DNA of 64,000 bases, taken from positions 139,101 through 203,100 of the forward strand of contig JBIOXV010000149.1 in the NCBI GenBank assembly GCA_044869805.1. The letters are read 5' to 3'. Every line of letters starts with the position of its first letter. Position 1 is the stretch's first letter. The notes beneath the pieces were generated by a model, which ran no database searches, was not told the origin of the DNA, and was given only the letters and a program-made list of their open reading frames with translations. Position numbers and translations under genes: made by a program. Shown one piece after another: positions 16,970 through 26,030 of the stretch. The stretch is from CAWDVR01 sp044869805. Lineage in GTDB: Bacteria; Acidobacteriota; Thermoanaerobaculia; Multivoradales; SZUA-115.

Positions 16970-19419
16970 TCTGTTTCTCCTCGTGGTGCTGCGTTGTGCA
17001 GAACGGGTTCCAGGCTGCGGCTGCCCTCCTCGCCGCGGGAGCTCCGGCGCAGGTTGGTGAGCGAGCTTGGGCTCGTGGGAGGCCCTGCTCTGCGGGTGAA
17101 TCGGTCGAGGCCCGCGGCTGTCGACGAACCGTGGGGCTCGGGCCCGAGGTCAAAGCCGTTGACGGGGGTGGGATCGGCGGACGCGACGGGCTGGCCCCCG
17201 GCGCTCGCCTCGGCCGCGAGCTGCGCCGCGACGAGCTGCCGGTAGATGCCGGGGCGGGCGACCAGCTCGTCGTGGGTGCCGGCGTCGACGATCCGCCCCT
17301 GGTCGAGGACGTAGATGCGATCGGCGTGGCGGACCGTCGACAGGCGGTGGGCGGCGACCACGCGGGTGGCCCGCAGGCGCTCGAGGTTCGACTGGATCTT
17401 GCGCTCGGTAACGGTGTCGAGCGCGGACGTCGCCTCGTCGAGGATCAGCACCTTGGGCCGCCGCACCAGGGCGCGGGCGAGGGCGATGCGCTGCCGCTGC
17501 CCGCCGGAGAGCGAGGCGCCGCTGTCGGCGAGCACCGTCTCGTAACCCATCGGCAGGCCGGCGATCTCGTCGTCGATCTCCGCCAGCCGGGAGGCCTCGA
17601 CGACTCGCGAGCGCGCCAGCCCGGGGTCCGCCAGCGCGACGTTGGCGCGGATGCTGGTGCCGAAGAGGTAGGGCGTCTGGGGCACGTAGGCGAGCTGGCG
17701 GCGCAGCCATTGCCGGGGCAGCTCGGTGAGCGGCCTGCCATCGTAGGTGATGCGGCCGGAGGCCGGCGCCAGCAGGCCGGCAAGGAGGCCGGCGAGCGTC
17801 GACTTGCCAGATCCCGAGGCGCCGACCAGGGCGATGAATTGCCCGGGCTCGACGGTGATCGACACGCGGTCGATGGCCGGCGGCACCAGCGGCCCGTAGC
17901 GGAACGAGACCTCCTCGAGCGCCAGCCGGCCGCGGAAGGAGGCCGGGGCCTGGCGGTCCTGGCCCTGTGGCTCACGCTCGGTCGACAGTACGTCGTCCAG
18001 GCGTTCGAGGTAGCTGCCGAGGAGCTGGAACTGCGTGGCGGCGCCGACCAGGGTAGAGAGCGGCGCCAGGAAGCCGCCGGCGAGCGCGGCGAGCGCCAGC
18101 ATCCCTCCCAGCGTCAGGTCGCCGGCCATCACCCGCGTGCCGCCGTACAGCAGCACGGCGAGCGGCGAGAGCAGGGCCAGCGCCTCGAGCAGCGAGTTGA
18201 CCACGGCGTCGAGCCGGCCACGCTCGAGCGACACGTTGAGCTCGCGCACGAAGAGCCGCGACCAGGCGTCGAGCGCCTGCCCCTCGCCGCCGGCGGCCTT
18301 GATCGCCTCGATGCCGGCCAGGAGCTGCACCTGGTGGCTCTGCGTGGCGGCCTGGGCCTCGAGCGCCTGCGAGGTCAGCCGGTGGCGGCGCCTGACCACC
18401 CCCGCCAGTACCGCGATGCGGATCGCCGCCAGCCCTGCGACCAACAGGCCGAGCCGCCAGTCGGCGACCAGCAAGAGGGCGAGGTAGGAGACGACCATCA
18501 GGCCGTCGAGCGCCCCGGAGAGAACCGTCGAGGTCAAGATCTCGCGGATGGTGGCGTTCGACGCCAGCCGCATCAGCAGGTCGCCGGCCGAGCGCTGCTG
18601 GAAGTAGAGGTAGGGGAGGTGGACGAGGTGATCGAGGAATCCCGGCATGGTCTGGGCGTCGACCCGGGTGCGCAGCGCCAGCATCAGGTGGGCGCGGATC
18701 AGCGCCGCGGCGAGCGCGAACCCGGCCAGCGCCGCGGCGCCGGCGCTCATCAGCCCCAAGAGGCCGAGGTCGCCCCGCGGCAGCACGCGGTCCACCAGCG
18801 CGCCGGTCAGGAGCGGCACCGCCAAGGCCAGCACCTGCAGCAAGAAGGAGGTGACCAGGATGCGCGACAGCAGCCGCGGCTGGCCGAGCACCCGGCCGAG
18901 GTAGCGGCGCACCAGCGGCCGCCGCTCGCCGCCGGGCGCGAAGCCCTCGCCCGGCTCGAGCACCAGCGCCACGCCGGTCAGCGCGCGGTCGAGCTCCTGG
19001 CGCGAAACGAAGCGCCGGCCGTAGCCGGGATCGACGATCCAGGCGCCCCGCCGCTCCGCGCGCTCGAGCACCACGAAGTGGCCGAACTGCCAGTGCAGGA
19101 TCGCACCCGGCTCGAGGTGGGCGAGGTCCTCCGGGCCCAGAAGCTGGACGCCGCGGCCCTGGAGCCCGAAGTGGCGCGCCGCCTGGAGCAGGGTGGCGGC
19201 GTCCGTGCCGTGCCGGGTCCGGCCCGTGGCCTCGCGCACCTCGTCCAACGAGACCAGCTTGCCGTGGAGCGCGAGGGTCATCGCCAGGCAGGCCGGGCCG
19301 CAGTCGGCGGCCGCGCTCTGCGGCACGAAGGGAATGCGGCGGCGGGAGAGCGCACCCAGCGCCTGGAAGGCCGGCCACCGCCGGCCCGCCGCGGTGCGGG
19401 TGTCCGGGTCGTCAGCCAT
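16966..19419 (-). CDS. lanT: C39 peptidase-containing ABC transporter (LanT type)
   Basis: 817 aa from ATG 19419. Residues ~28-155 are a complete C39 protease: Gln in FVPQS (34), Cys in ADCGPACL (40), His in FGHFVVLER (114), Asp in WIVDPGYG (130). Then comes an exporter membrane domain and an ABC ATPase with GASGSGKST, LSGGQRQR and LILDEATSALD. Family role: cuts the leader after Gly-Gly and exports the core. About 75 residues after the ATPase are low-complexity and unusual. The start overlaps the adaptor gene by 8 bp and the stop overlaps lanA by 4 bp. With a HlyD-type adaptor it should work as a type I exporter across both membranes. Confidence 0.95.
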   Translation of the reverse strand: MADDPDTRTAAGRRWPAFQALGALSRRRIPFVPQSAAADCGPACLAMTLALHGKLVSLDEVREATGRTRHGTDAATLLQAARHFGLQGRGVQLLGPEDLAHLEPGAILHWQFGHFVVLERAERRGAWIVDPGYGRRFVSRQELDRALTGVALVLEPGEGFAPGGERRPLVRRYLGRVLGQPRLLSRILVTSFLLQVLALAVPLLTGALVDRVLPRGDLGLLGLMSAGAAALAGFALAAALIRAHLMLALRTRVDAQTMPGFLDHLVHLPYLYFQQRSAGDLLMRLASNATIREILTSTVLSGALDGLMVVSYLALLLVADWRLGLLVAGLAAIRIAVLAGVVRRRHRLTSQALEAQAATQSHQVQLLAGIEAIKAAGGEGQALDAWSRLFVRELNVSLERGRLDAVVNSLLEALALLSPLAVLLYGGTRVMAGDLTLGGMLALAALAGGFLAPLSTLVGAATQFQLLGSYLERLDDVLSTEREPQGQDRQAPASFRGRLALEEVSFRYGPLVPPAIDRVSITVEPGQFIALVGASGSGKSTLAGLLAGLLAPASGRITYDGRPLTELPRQWLRRQLAYVPQTPYLFGTSIRANVALADPGLARSRVVEASRLAEIDDEIAGLPMGYETVLADSGASLSGGQRQRIALARALVRRPKVLILDEATSALDTVTERKIQSNLERLRATRVVAAHRLSTVRHADRIYVLDQGRIVDAGTHDELVARPGIYRQLVAAQLAAEASAGGQPVASADPTPVNGFDLGPEPHGSSTAAGLDRFTRRAGPPTSPSSLTNLRRSSRGEEGSRSLEPVLHNAAPRGETE

Positions 19420-21364
19420 CCTGGCCTCCGAGCGCCCGCAGGCCGGGGACGAGCGACAGCAGCAGCCGCTCGGAGCGGATGCGGACCTCGGCACGGCCCA
19501 GCATCCCGTCGCGATAGGGATACCTCTCGCCCGAGATGGTGAAGGTCTCCGCCGGCAGCCGTGCGGTCACCAGCGCCACCGGGCCGCCGAGCTCCACGGC
19601 GTCGCCGGCGTCGGGGCCGAGCAGCCGTCGCGCCTCGGCCGGCCCGGTGACCTCCTCGGCCACCGAGTCGAGGGTCAGCCACTGGTAGAGGAAGGGGTAG
19701 CCGGAGAGCTCGAGCCGCACCTTCATCCCCGGCCGGAGTTGCGGCAGGTATTGGCCCGGGATCAAGACCACCACGGAAGGCAGCTCGGCGCCGTCGACGA
19801 TCGACAGCACGGGCTGGCCCGGCGCGATGACCTGGCCCGGCACGGCGCGCAGGTCGCGCACTATGCCGGCCACCGGCGCCTTGAGCTCCCGGTCGGCGAG
19901 CTCGGCCGCGGCCAGGTCGCGCGCGGCGCGCAGCGCTCCGAGGTCGTCGGCGATCTCGCGATCCGACGGCGCCTGCAGCCGGAGGGCGAGCTTGCCCTCG
20001 AGCTCGCGGTTCAGGCGCTCGAGCCGCGCGCTCTCGCCGGCATGGTGGAGCGTCAGCAGGGTGCGGCCGGGCTCGACCCGAGTGCCCGGCGCCACGGCGA
20101 TCGACGACACCACCCCGGCCGCCAGCGCCGTGACCTCGACCCGGTTGCCGGCGCGCACCACGGCGGCGCCGGCGGCGTGCTCCGGAAGGCGCACCAGGGC
20201 CAGGGCCCCAACGCTGGCGGCGAGCAGCCAGAGGAGCAGCCAGTAGACCCCGCGGGTCCAGGCCGGGGTGAGCCGCAACGGCTCGGAGGCCGCCCCGGAG
20301 GGCGCCTCGAGCTCGGAGAGAGCGCGCTCCCGGAACGGGCCACGCTCGGCGACCTGCTTGGCGTGCGGGGCCGCCTGAGCCCAGGCCGCGAGAAAGGGCG
20401 CGGCGTGAAGCGCCAGTCGATCGAGAGCCGCGATGTCGGCGCCCGCGAACTGCTCGCGCGAGGCCGGGCGGAGCGCCACCAGCACGGCCACCGGCTCGCC
20501 ATCGGGATCGCGGACCGGGACGGCGAGATAGCGGTCGTCGCGAGCACCCTCCGGGGCGTCGAGGTCGGGCTCGAAGCGGTGGTCCTCGCCGACCCGGGGG
20601 AGGCAGAGGGGCCGGCCGGTGCGCAGCACGAAGCTCGCCAGGCCGACGGCCGGGCTGTGCGCCGAGGGGGCCTCCCCGTCCGGGCCCGGGGACCACAGCG
20701 CCCGCTCTTCGCCGTCGAACAGCAGGCAACGGCCTCGCTCGGCTCCGCTGGCGGCGGCGGCGGCCGCGGAGAGGATCTCCGAAGCCTCGGCGGCGCTCTG
20801 CGCCAGGGCGAGCCGCCGCAGGGTGGCGGGCTCGACCGGGAAAGGGATGGCCGCTCGGGCCGCGGCACGCTGCGCGGGCGCGTCCCGGCCTCGGCGCAGC
20901 TCCGCGACCGCGGCCTCGAGCAGGGCGACGATCTCGGCGGCGGGCAACGGGCCGCTCGCCACGTAGAAAAGTCGGTCCTCGTCGAGCAGCTCCTGAAACC
21001 CACCGGCGCCTTCGCTCGGATTGACGACCAGCGCGAGGTGGGCGGGGCGAGGGTCTCGTTCGTCGAGTATCTGGAGGGCCGAAGCCACGAGATCCGGCGA
21101 GGAGCCGTGACCGAAGCAGAGGATGACGGGGCGAGGGTCGTGGAGGTGGGCGGTGAGCTCGGTGGCGAGGGCCGGGGAGACGGCGAGGCCGCGCCCGGCG
21201 AGCGCCTCCGCGAGCGCGCCGCCGGGACATTCCCCGCCGATCCACAGCACCCGCGCGAGCTCCGGCCGGGCAAGCTCTGCCGGCGTCTCGGCCCCTGGCA
21301 GCGGAGCGAGGAGGGTCGCCGGCGTCCGTGGTAGGTTCGCTGCCGCTGAGGCCTTGTGATGCAA
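19412..21364 (-). CDS. HlyD-family adaptor fused to REC-like and GAF-like N-terminal domains
   Basis: 650 aa; no ATG is in frame before a TAA upstream, so TTG 21364 is the best start. Residues ~35-155 look like a degenerate response-regulator fold (ARVLWIGGE, VILCFGHGSSPDLV, HLALVVNPSEG, LFYVASGPLPAAEIVALLEAA) without a clear phospho-acceptor Asp. Residues ~175-335 look like a GAF domain (GRCLLFDGEERALWSPG, LRTGRPLCLPR, DRYLAVPVRDPDGEPVAVLVALR). A membrane helix lies at ~373-391. The rest is HlyD/biotin-lipoyl: VVSSIAVAPGTRVEPGRTLLTL, LKAPVAGIVRDLRAVPGQVI. It is first in the lan operon and should link the ABC exporter to the outer membrane while sensing something inside the cell. Confidence 0.87.
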   Translation of the reverse strand: MHHKASAAANLPRTPATLLAPLPGAETPAELARPELARVLWIGGECPGGALAEALAGRGLAVSPALATELTAHLHDPRPVILCFGHGSSPDLVASALQILDERDPRPAHLALVVNPSEGAGGFQELLDEDRLFYVASGPLPAAEIVALLEAAVAELRRGRDAPAQRAAARAAIPFPVEPATLRRLALAQSAAEASEILSAAAAAASGAERGRCLLFDGEERALWSPGPDGEAPSAHSPAVGLASFVLRTGRPLCLPRVGEDHRFEPDLDAPEGARDDRYLAVPVRDPDGEPVAVLVALRPASREQFAGADIAALDRLALHAAPFLAAWAQAAPHAKQVAERGPFRERALSELEAPSGAASEPLRLTPAWTRGVYWLLLWLLAASVGALALVRLPEHAAGAAVVRAGNRVEVTALAAGVVSSIAVAPGTRVEPGRTLLTLHHAGESARLERLNRELEGKLALRLQAPSDREIADDLGALRAARDLAAAELADRELKAPVAGIVRDLRAVPGQVIAPGQPVLSIVDGAELPSVVVLIPGQYLPQLRPGMKVRLELSGYPFLYQWLTLDSVAEEVTGPAEARRLLGPDAGDAVELGGPVALVTARLPAETFTISGERYPYRDGMLGRAEVRIRSERLLLSLVPGLRALGGQDG

Positions 21365-21444
21365 AGTGAAACCCTGAAATCGAAGTCCTGAGAATCGATG
21401 TGAGAGAAGAGTTCTGCTTGCGCTTTACCCGCGTTCAAGAGGAG

Positions 21445-22392
21445 ATGCGTCATTTGCCTCGCCAAATCCGTCACCGCTGCGCCGTCTTTCTTCTGCTGGT
21501 CTCCTGCGGAGAGCCGGCGCGGCAGGCGGCCGGGCCGGCCGAGGGCGCCGTCGCCGCACCGGCTTCCGTGGCTCAGCCGGCGCCCGAGCCCACGTCCACC
21601 GGTGGTCCGATCCCGACGCCTGCACCCTTCGTAGGGGTGATCGTGGCGGCCGAGACGGTCGAGGTTTCCTCCGAGGTGGCGGGCCGGGTACGCTCGGTGG
21701 CGGTGCGGCCCGGCGAGCGGGTGGGAGCGGGAGCCGAGCTGGCGCGCATCGAGGCGCCGGACCTCGATGCGCGGCTGGCGAGCGCCGAGGCCGGGGTACG
21801 GGAAGCCGAGGCCGAGGCGTTGCGGGCCGAGACCGACCTACGGTCGGCCGAGGAGCGCGCCGAGCGCGTGCTGGCGGTGCCCGACCTCTTCTCGGCCGAG
21901 GACCGCTCGCGCGCCGTCGCGGCCCGCGACGGTGCGCGGAGCGCGCTCGAGGCCGCACGGGCGCGCACCGCCCAGGCCGAGGCGGCGCGCCGGGAGCTCG
22001 AAGGCCTGGCGCAGCGCAGGGTGCTGCGGGCGCCCTTCGCGGGCTCGGTCACGGCGCGGCTCGCCGACCCGGGGGCGCTGGTCACCGCCGGCCAGCCGGT
22101 CCTGCGCCTCTCCGCCAGCGACCGTCACTTGCTGCGTTTCGCGGTGCCGCCGGCCGAGGCTGCGAGCTGGGCCGCCGGGCGCTGCATCACGGGCCATGTC
22201 GAGGCCTCCGGCCAGCGCTTCGAGGCCACCGTGGCGCGGGTCGCCGGAGAGGTCGATCCACCTTCCCAGATGGTGTTCGTGGAGGCCGACCTCGCCACCG
22301 GCACGGCGGCGCAGGAGGGCCTGCGCGACGGCCTGATCGTGCGCGTGGAGCCGTGCGCGGCGGGCGGGGCGACCGGGAACTCCTCACTCTAG
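21445..22392 (+). CDS. Efflux-type periplasmic adaptor lipoprotein (RND/HlyD family)
   Basis: About 315 aa from ATG 21445; GTG 21400 is an alternative because the GAGGAG sits directly against 21445. The N-terminus is a lipoprotein signal with lipobox LVSC (VFLLLVSCGEP). A Pro/Ala-rich linker precedes the membrane-fusion-protein core: VSSEVAGRVRSVAVRPGERV, a coiled coil (residues ~100-190), then LRAPFAGSVTARLADPGALV. It is divergent from the lan operon with a gap under 100 bp, so the two may share regulation. It could supply a second export or self-protection path, but no RND pump or TolC gene is next to it. It lies ~95 bp upstream of the BNR gene. Confidence 0.82.
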   Translation: MRHLPRQIRHRCAVFLLLVSCGEPARQAAGPAEGAVAAPASVAQPAPEPTSTGGPIPTPAPFVGVIVAAETVEVSSEVAGRVRSVAVRPGERVGAGAELARIEAPDLDARLASAEAGVREAEAEALRAETDLRSAEERAERVLAVPDLFSAEDRSRAVAARDGARSALEAARARTAQAEAARRELEGLAQRRVLRAPFAGSVTARLADPGALVTAGQPVLRLSASDRHLLRFAVPPAEAASWAAGRCITGHVEASGQRFEATVARVAGEVDPPSQMVFVEADLATGTAAQEGLRDGLIVRVEPCAAGGATGNSSL

Positions 22393-22417
22393 CCCCTTCC
22401 TCCGACTCCCGTCGTAG

Positions 22418-22440
22418 ATCCGCCGACCGGCGGATATAAT
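22418..22440 (+). promoter_or_regulatory. TATAAT box overlapped by an 18-bp palindrome
   Basis: ATCCGCCGACCGGCGGAT (22418-22435) is an inverted repeat with 8-bp arms and an AC centre. Its last base starts a perfect TATAAT (22435-22440), 47 bp before the BNR gene start. No good -35 is seen at 17 bp. A repressor or activator bound to the palindrome would cover the -10 element. Perfect TATAAT is notable in such GC-rich DNA. Confidence 0.5.
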
Positions 22441-22486
22441 CGGTCCCGGTTCGCAGGTCCCACCTTAGCCGCAGGAGGATCGCCGT

Positions 22487-25400
22487 ATGCGCCCGCGCCG
22501 CGTCTGGCTCGCCGTTGCTTTCGCCGCCTCGTTCGTTCTCGTCCTCGCCGCTCCCGCTCTCCACGCCGCCAGGCCCAAGCCCAAGGAGGCACCGGCCGAC
22601 GCGCCCCTGGCCGATTCCAAGCCGGCGATCGACCCCGCGCTCTTCTCCTCGCTGGAGTGGCGGGAGGTGGGGCCCTACCGCGGTGGGCGCTCGGCGGCGG
22701 TGACCGGGGTGCCGGGGCAGCCCAACCTCTACTACTTCGGCTCGACCGGCGGCGGGGTGTGGAAGACGACGGACGGCGGCCTCTCCTGGAAGTGCGTCTC
22801 GGACGGCTTCTTCGGCGGCTCGATCGGCGCCGTGGCGGTCTCGGAGTGGGACCCCAATGTGATCTACGTCGGCACCGGCGAGAAGACGGTGCGCGGCAAC
22901 GTGTCGTCGGGCGACGGGATGTGGAAGTCGACCGACGCCGGCAAGACCTGGAAGCACGTCGGCCTCGCCGACTCGCGGCACATCCCGCGGGTGCGTATCC
23001 ACCCCAGGAACCCGGACCTGGTCTATGCCGCGGTGCTCGGCCATCTCTTCGGCCCCAACGAAGAGCGTGGCGTGTACCGCTCGCAGGACGGCGGCAAGAG
23101 CTGGCAGCGGGTGCTGTTCGCCAACCCCGACGCCGGCGCCGTGGACCTGGCGATGGACCCCACCAACCCGCGAGTGCTCTACGCCTCGACCTGGCGCGTG
23201 CGGCGCACGCCGTGGAGCCTGGAGAGCGGCGGCCCCGGCTCGGGCCTCTGGAAGTCGACCGACGGCGGCGACACCTGGGACGAGCTGACCGCCAACCCCG
23301 GCCTGCCCAAGGGCACGCTGGGCATCATCGGCATCACCGTCTCGCCCAGCAATCCCGAGAACCTCTACGCGATCGTCGAGGCCGAGCAGGGCGGGGTCTT
23401 CCGCTCGAAGGACGGCGGCAAGACCTGGGAGAAGACCAACGACAGCCGCGACCTGCGCCAGCGCGCCTGGTATTACAGCCGTATCTACGCCGACCCCAAG
23501 GACCAGGAGGCGGTGTACGTGCTCAACGTGCGCTTCCACCGCTCGAAGGACGGCGGCAAGACGTTCTCCAACAGCCGCACGCCCCACGGCGACAACCACG
23601 ATCTGTGGATCGCGCCCGAGGACCCGCTGCGCATGATCGAGTCGAACGACGGCGGCGCCAACGTGTCGACCGACGGCGGCAAGACCTGGACGCCGCAGAG
23701 CAACCAGCCAACCTCGCAGATCTACCGGGTGTCGACCGACAACGCCTTCCCCTACCGCCTGCTCGGCGGCCAGCAGGACAACTCCGCGCTGCGCATCCGC
23801 TCCCGCTCGCTCGACGGCGGCGGCATCGGGGCCCGCGACTGGGACGTGACGGCGGGCGGCGAGAGCGGCCACGTGGTGGCCAAGCCGGACCAGCCGGACG
23901 TGGTCTACGGCGGCTCCTACGGCGGCTTTCTGGAGCGCCTCGACCACTCGACCGGCCAGTCGCGGCTGCTCAACGTGTGGCCGGACGATCCCATGGGCTG
24001 GGGCGCCGCCGAGCTCAAGTACCGCTTCCAGTGGAACTACCCGATCTTCTTCTCGCCGCACGACGCCAATACCCTCTACGCGGCCGGCAACGTGCTGTTC
24101 AGGAGCCGAGACGGCGGTGAGACCTGGGAGGCGGTCTCCGGCGACCTCACCCGCAACGACAAGTCGAAGCTCGGCCCCTCGGGCGGCCCGATCACCAAGG
24201 ACAACACCAGCGTCGAGTACTACTGCACGATCTTCGCGGCGCTCGAGTCGCCGCACGAGGCGGGAGTGCTGTGGGCGGGCTCGGACGACGGCCTGGTGCA
24301 CGTCTCCCGCGACGGCGGCAAGAGCTGGCAGAACGTCACCCCGCCCGGCCTGCCCGAGTGGTCGATGGTCAACTCGCTCGAGGCCGACCCCTTCGCGAAG
24401 AGCGGCCTCTACCTCGCGGCCACGCGCTACAAGCTCGACGACGACGCGCCCTACCTGTTCAAGACCACGGACTACGGCGCCACCTGGCAGCGCATCGACG
24501 GCGGCATCGACCGCACGCACGCGACGCGCGTGGTGCGCGCCGATCCCGGCCGGCGCGGCCTGCTCTACGCCGGCACCGAGCGCGGTGCCTACCTGTCCTT
24601 CGACGCCGGCGGGCACTGGCAGTCGCTGCAGCTCAACCTGCCCAAGGTGCCGGTGACCGACCTCGCGGTCAAGAACGGCGACCTCGTCGCCGCCACCCAG
24701 GGCCGCGGCTTCTGGGTCCTCGACGACCTCTCGGTGCTGCACCAGCTCGAGCCCGAGCTCGCCGCGCAGCCCGCGCACCTCTATCTGCCGCGGCCCGCCG
24801 ACCGTGCGCCGGCCTTCCTCATCGAAGAGCTGCGAGGCATGGGCAAGAATCCGTACCCCGGCGTGGTGCTGCACTACTACCTCGAGGAAGAGCTGGCCAA
24901 GCAACCAGCCAAGAAGGAGGGCGAAGGCCAGAAGAGCGAAGGCCAGGAGGGCAAGGCCAAGGAGGCCGGCGCCGAGAAAGCCGAGGCCCCCGCCTTCAAG
25001 CTCGAGATCCTCGACCAGCGCGGCGAGGTGATCCAGACCTTCACCCGCAAGCCCGATCCCGGCGAGGAAGAGAAGGAAGAGAGCGGGAGCTGGGGCTACT
25101 TCGAGGAGCCGGAGACCAAGCTGCTGACCGCCAAGCAAGGCGGCAACCGCGTGGCCTGGGACCTGCTCCTGCCCCCGGCCGAACGCTTCCCCGGCCTCGT
25201 CCTGTGGAACGACGCGCTCGAGGGCCCGCGGGTCGGGGCCGGCAAGTACCAGGCGCGCCTGACGGTGGGGGAGTGGAACTCGACTGTGCCCTTCGAGGTG
25301 GTGCCCGACCCGCGCTCGACCTCGACGCCGGCCGAGCGCCAGGCGCAGCTCGACTTCGCGCGCGGCGTGCGCGACAAGCTCTCGGAGGTGCACGGCGAGA

Positions 25401-25813
25401 TCCGCCGCGTGCGCGAGGTGCGCGGCCAGATCGAGGGGCTCGAGAAGCGCCTGGGCAAGGACGAGAAGGCCAAGCCGGTCGTCGAGGCCGGCGAGGCGCT
25501 GAAGAAGAAGCTCACGGCGATCGAGGAAGTGCTCTACCAGACCAAGAACAAGAGCGCCCAGGACCCGCTCAACTACCCGGTGCGCCTGAACGACAAGCTG
25601 GCCGGGCTGCTGGCCATGTCGGCGGTGGGTGACGGTGCGCCCACCGCCTCGATGGTGGCGGTGCGCGGCGAGCTCACGGCGGCGATCGACGCCGAGCTCG
25701 CCAAGCTGGCGGCGATCTGGAAGGACGACCTGCCGGCCTTCAACAGGCTGGCCCGCGAGGCCGAGGTGCCGGTCCTGGCCCTGCCGCCGGAGAAGGCGCC
25801 GGAGAAGAAATAG
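22487..25813 (+). CDS. Secreted VPS10/sortilin-like BNR-repeat protein
   Basis: 1108 aa with a Sec signal (VAFAASFVLVLAAPALHAA). The body is a ten-bladed-propeller type BNR array with many Asp-box motifs: TTDGGLSWKC, STDAGKTWKH, SQDGGKSWQR, SKDGGKTWEK, SRDGGETWEA, SRDGGKSWQN. It starts with EWREVGPYRGGRSAAVTGV, the standard opening of the large bacterial sortilin/VPS10-like family annotated as glycosyl hydrolase or exo-alpha-sialidase-like. A Lys/Glu-rich linker (~800-860) and a coiled-coil-rich C-terminus follow. Catalytic residues of sialidases are not evident, so binding or an unknown hydrolase role is more likely. Such long BNR proteins are common in Acidobacteriota and often expanded. 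Confidence 0.88.
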   Translation: MRPRRVWLAVAFAASFVLVLAAPALHAARPKPKEAPADAPLADSKPAIDPALFSSLEWREVGPYRGGRSAAVTGVPGQPNLYYFGSTGGGVWKTTDGGLSWKCVSDGFFGGSIGAVAVSEWDPNVIYVGTGEKTVRGNVSSGDGMWKSTDAGKTWKHVGLADSRHIPRVRIHPRNPDLVYAAVLGHLFGPNEERGVYRSQDGGKSWQRVLFANPDAGAVDLAMDPTNPRVLYASTWRVRRTPWSLESGGPGSGLWKSTDGGDTWDELTANPGLPKGTLGIIGITVSPSNPENLYAIVEAEQGGVFRSKDGGKTWEKTNDSRDLRQRAWYYSRIYADPKDQEAVYVLNVRFHRSKDGGKTFSNSRTPHGDNHDLWIAPEDPLRMIESNDGGANVSTDGGKTWTPQSNQPTSQIYRVSTDNAFPYRLLGGQQDNSALRIRSRSLDGGGIGARDWDVTAGGESGHVVAKPDQPDVVYGGSYGGFLERLDHSTGQSRLLNVWPDDPMGWGAAELKYRFQWNYPIFFSPHDANTLYAAGNVLFRSRDGGETWEAVSGDLTRNDKSKLGPSGGPITKDNTSVEYYCTIFAALESPHEAGVLWAGSDDGLVHVSRDGGKSWQNVTPPGLPEWSMVNSLEADPFAKSGLYLAATRYKLDDDAPYLFKTTDYGATWQRIDGGIDRTHATRVVRADPGRRGLLYAGTERGAYLSFDAGGHWQSLQLNLPKVPVTDLAVKNGDLVAATQGRGFWVLDDLSVLHQLEPELAAQPAHLYLPRPADRAPAFLIEELRGMGKNPYPGVVLHYYLEEELAKQPAKKEGEGQKSEGQEGKAKEAGAEKAEAPAFKLEILDQRGEVIQTFTRKPDPGEEEKEESGSWGYFEEPETKLLTAKQGGNRVAWDLLLPPAERFPGLVLWNDALEGPRVGAGKYQARLTVGEWNSTVPFEVVPDPRSTSTPAERQAQLDFARGVRDKLSEVHGEIRRVREVRGQIEGLEKRLGKDEKAKPVVEAGEALKKKLTAIEEVLYQTKNKSAQDPLNYPVRLNDKLAGLLAMSAVGDGAPTASMVAVRGELTAAIDAELAKLAAIWKDDLPAFNRLAREAEVPVLALPPEKAPEKK

Positions 25814-25830
25814 GTCACCGCCGTACGATC

Positions 25831-25938
25831 TGTAGGGGCAGACCTTGCGCCTGCCCTCTGGAGGGCGGCCACGAGGGCCGCATCTACAGGTAGGTCGCGT
25901 GCATCGGCGTAGGGGCAGGCCTCGTGCCTGCCCTACGC
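25831..25938. repeat. Short palindromic intergenic repeats (GTAGGGGC type)
   Basis: Two elements fill the gap after the BNR gene. The first runs from TGTAGGGGCAGACC (25831) to GCATCTACA. The second (25907-25938) folds GTAGGGGCAGGC against GCCTGCCCTAC with one bulge. The same motif family recurs at 29080-29207. The hairpins could end transcription of the upstream gene. They resemble REP-like elements in GC-rich bacteria; no transposase gene is nearby. Confidence 0.7.
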
Positions 25939-26030
25939 CAGGGCGCCTCGGCGCCGTCACCTTCTCGCCGTCCCGGCGAGGAGGCTCCCGCTCACCTTGG
26001 GGTTAGGACCATCACCCCGAGGAGCCCACC

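Noticed and set aside
16996..19542. An 848-aa plus-strand frame opposite the C39-ABC transporter
   Set aside because: The minus strand carries every ABC and C39 motif; the plus frame is low-complexity.
11991..21364. Thiopeptide or class II lanthipeptide locus
   Set aside because: LanB is full length in one chain, LanC is separate with all zinc ligands, there is no LanM, and no [4+2] cyclase or azoline-forming genes are present.
21445..22392. Lantibiotic immunity lipoprotein LanI
   Set aside because: The sequence is a membrane-fusion-protein adaptor with a coiled coil and lipoyl-like halves, not a LanI type.
22187..25960. A 1257-aa open frame antisense to the BNR gene
   Set aside because: It is the complement of a clear coding gene in GC-rich DNA; its translation is Arg/Ala/Val-rich with no domain, signal or ribosome site.
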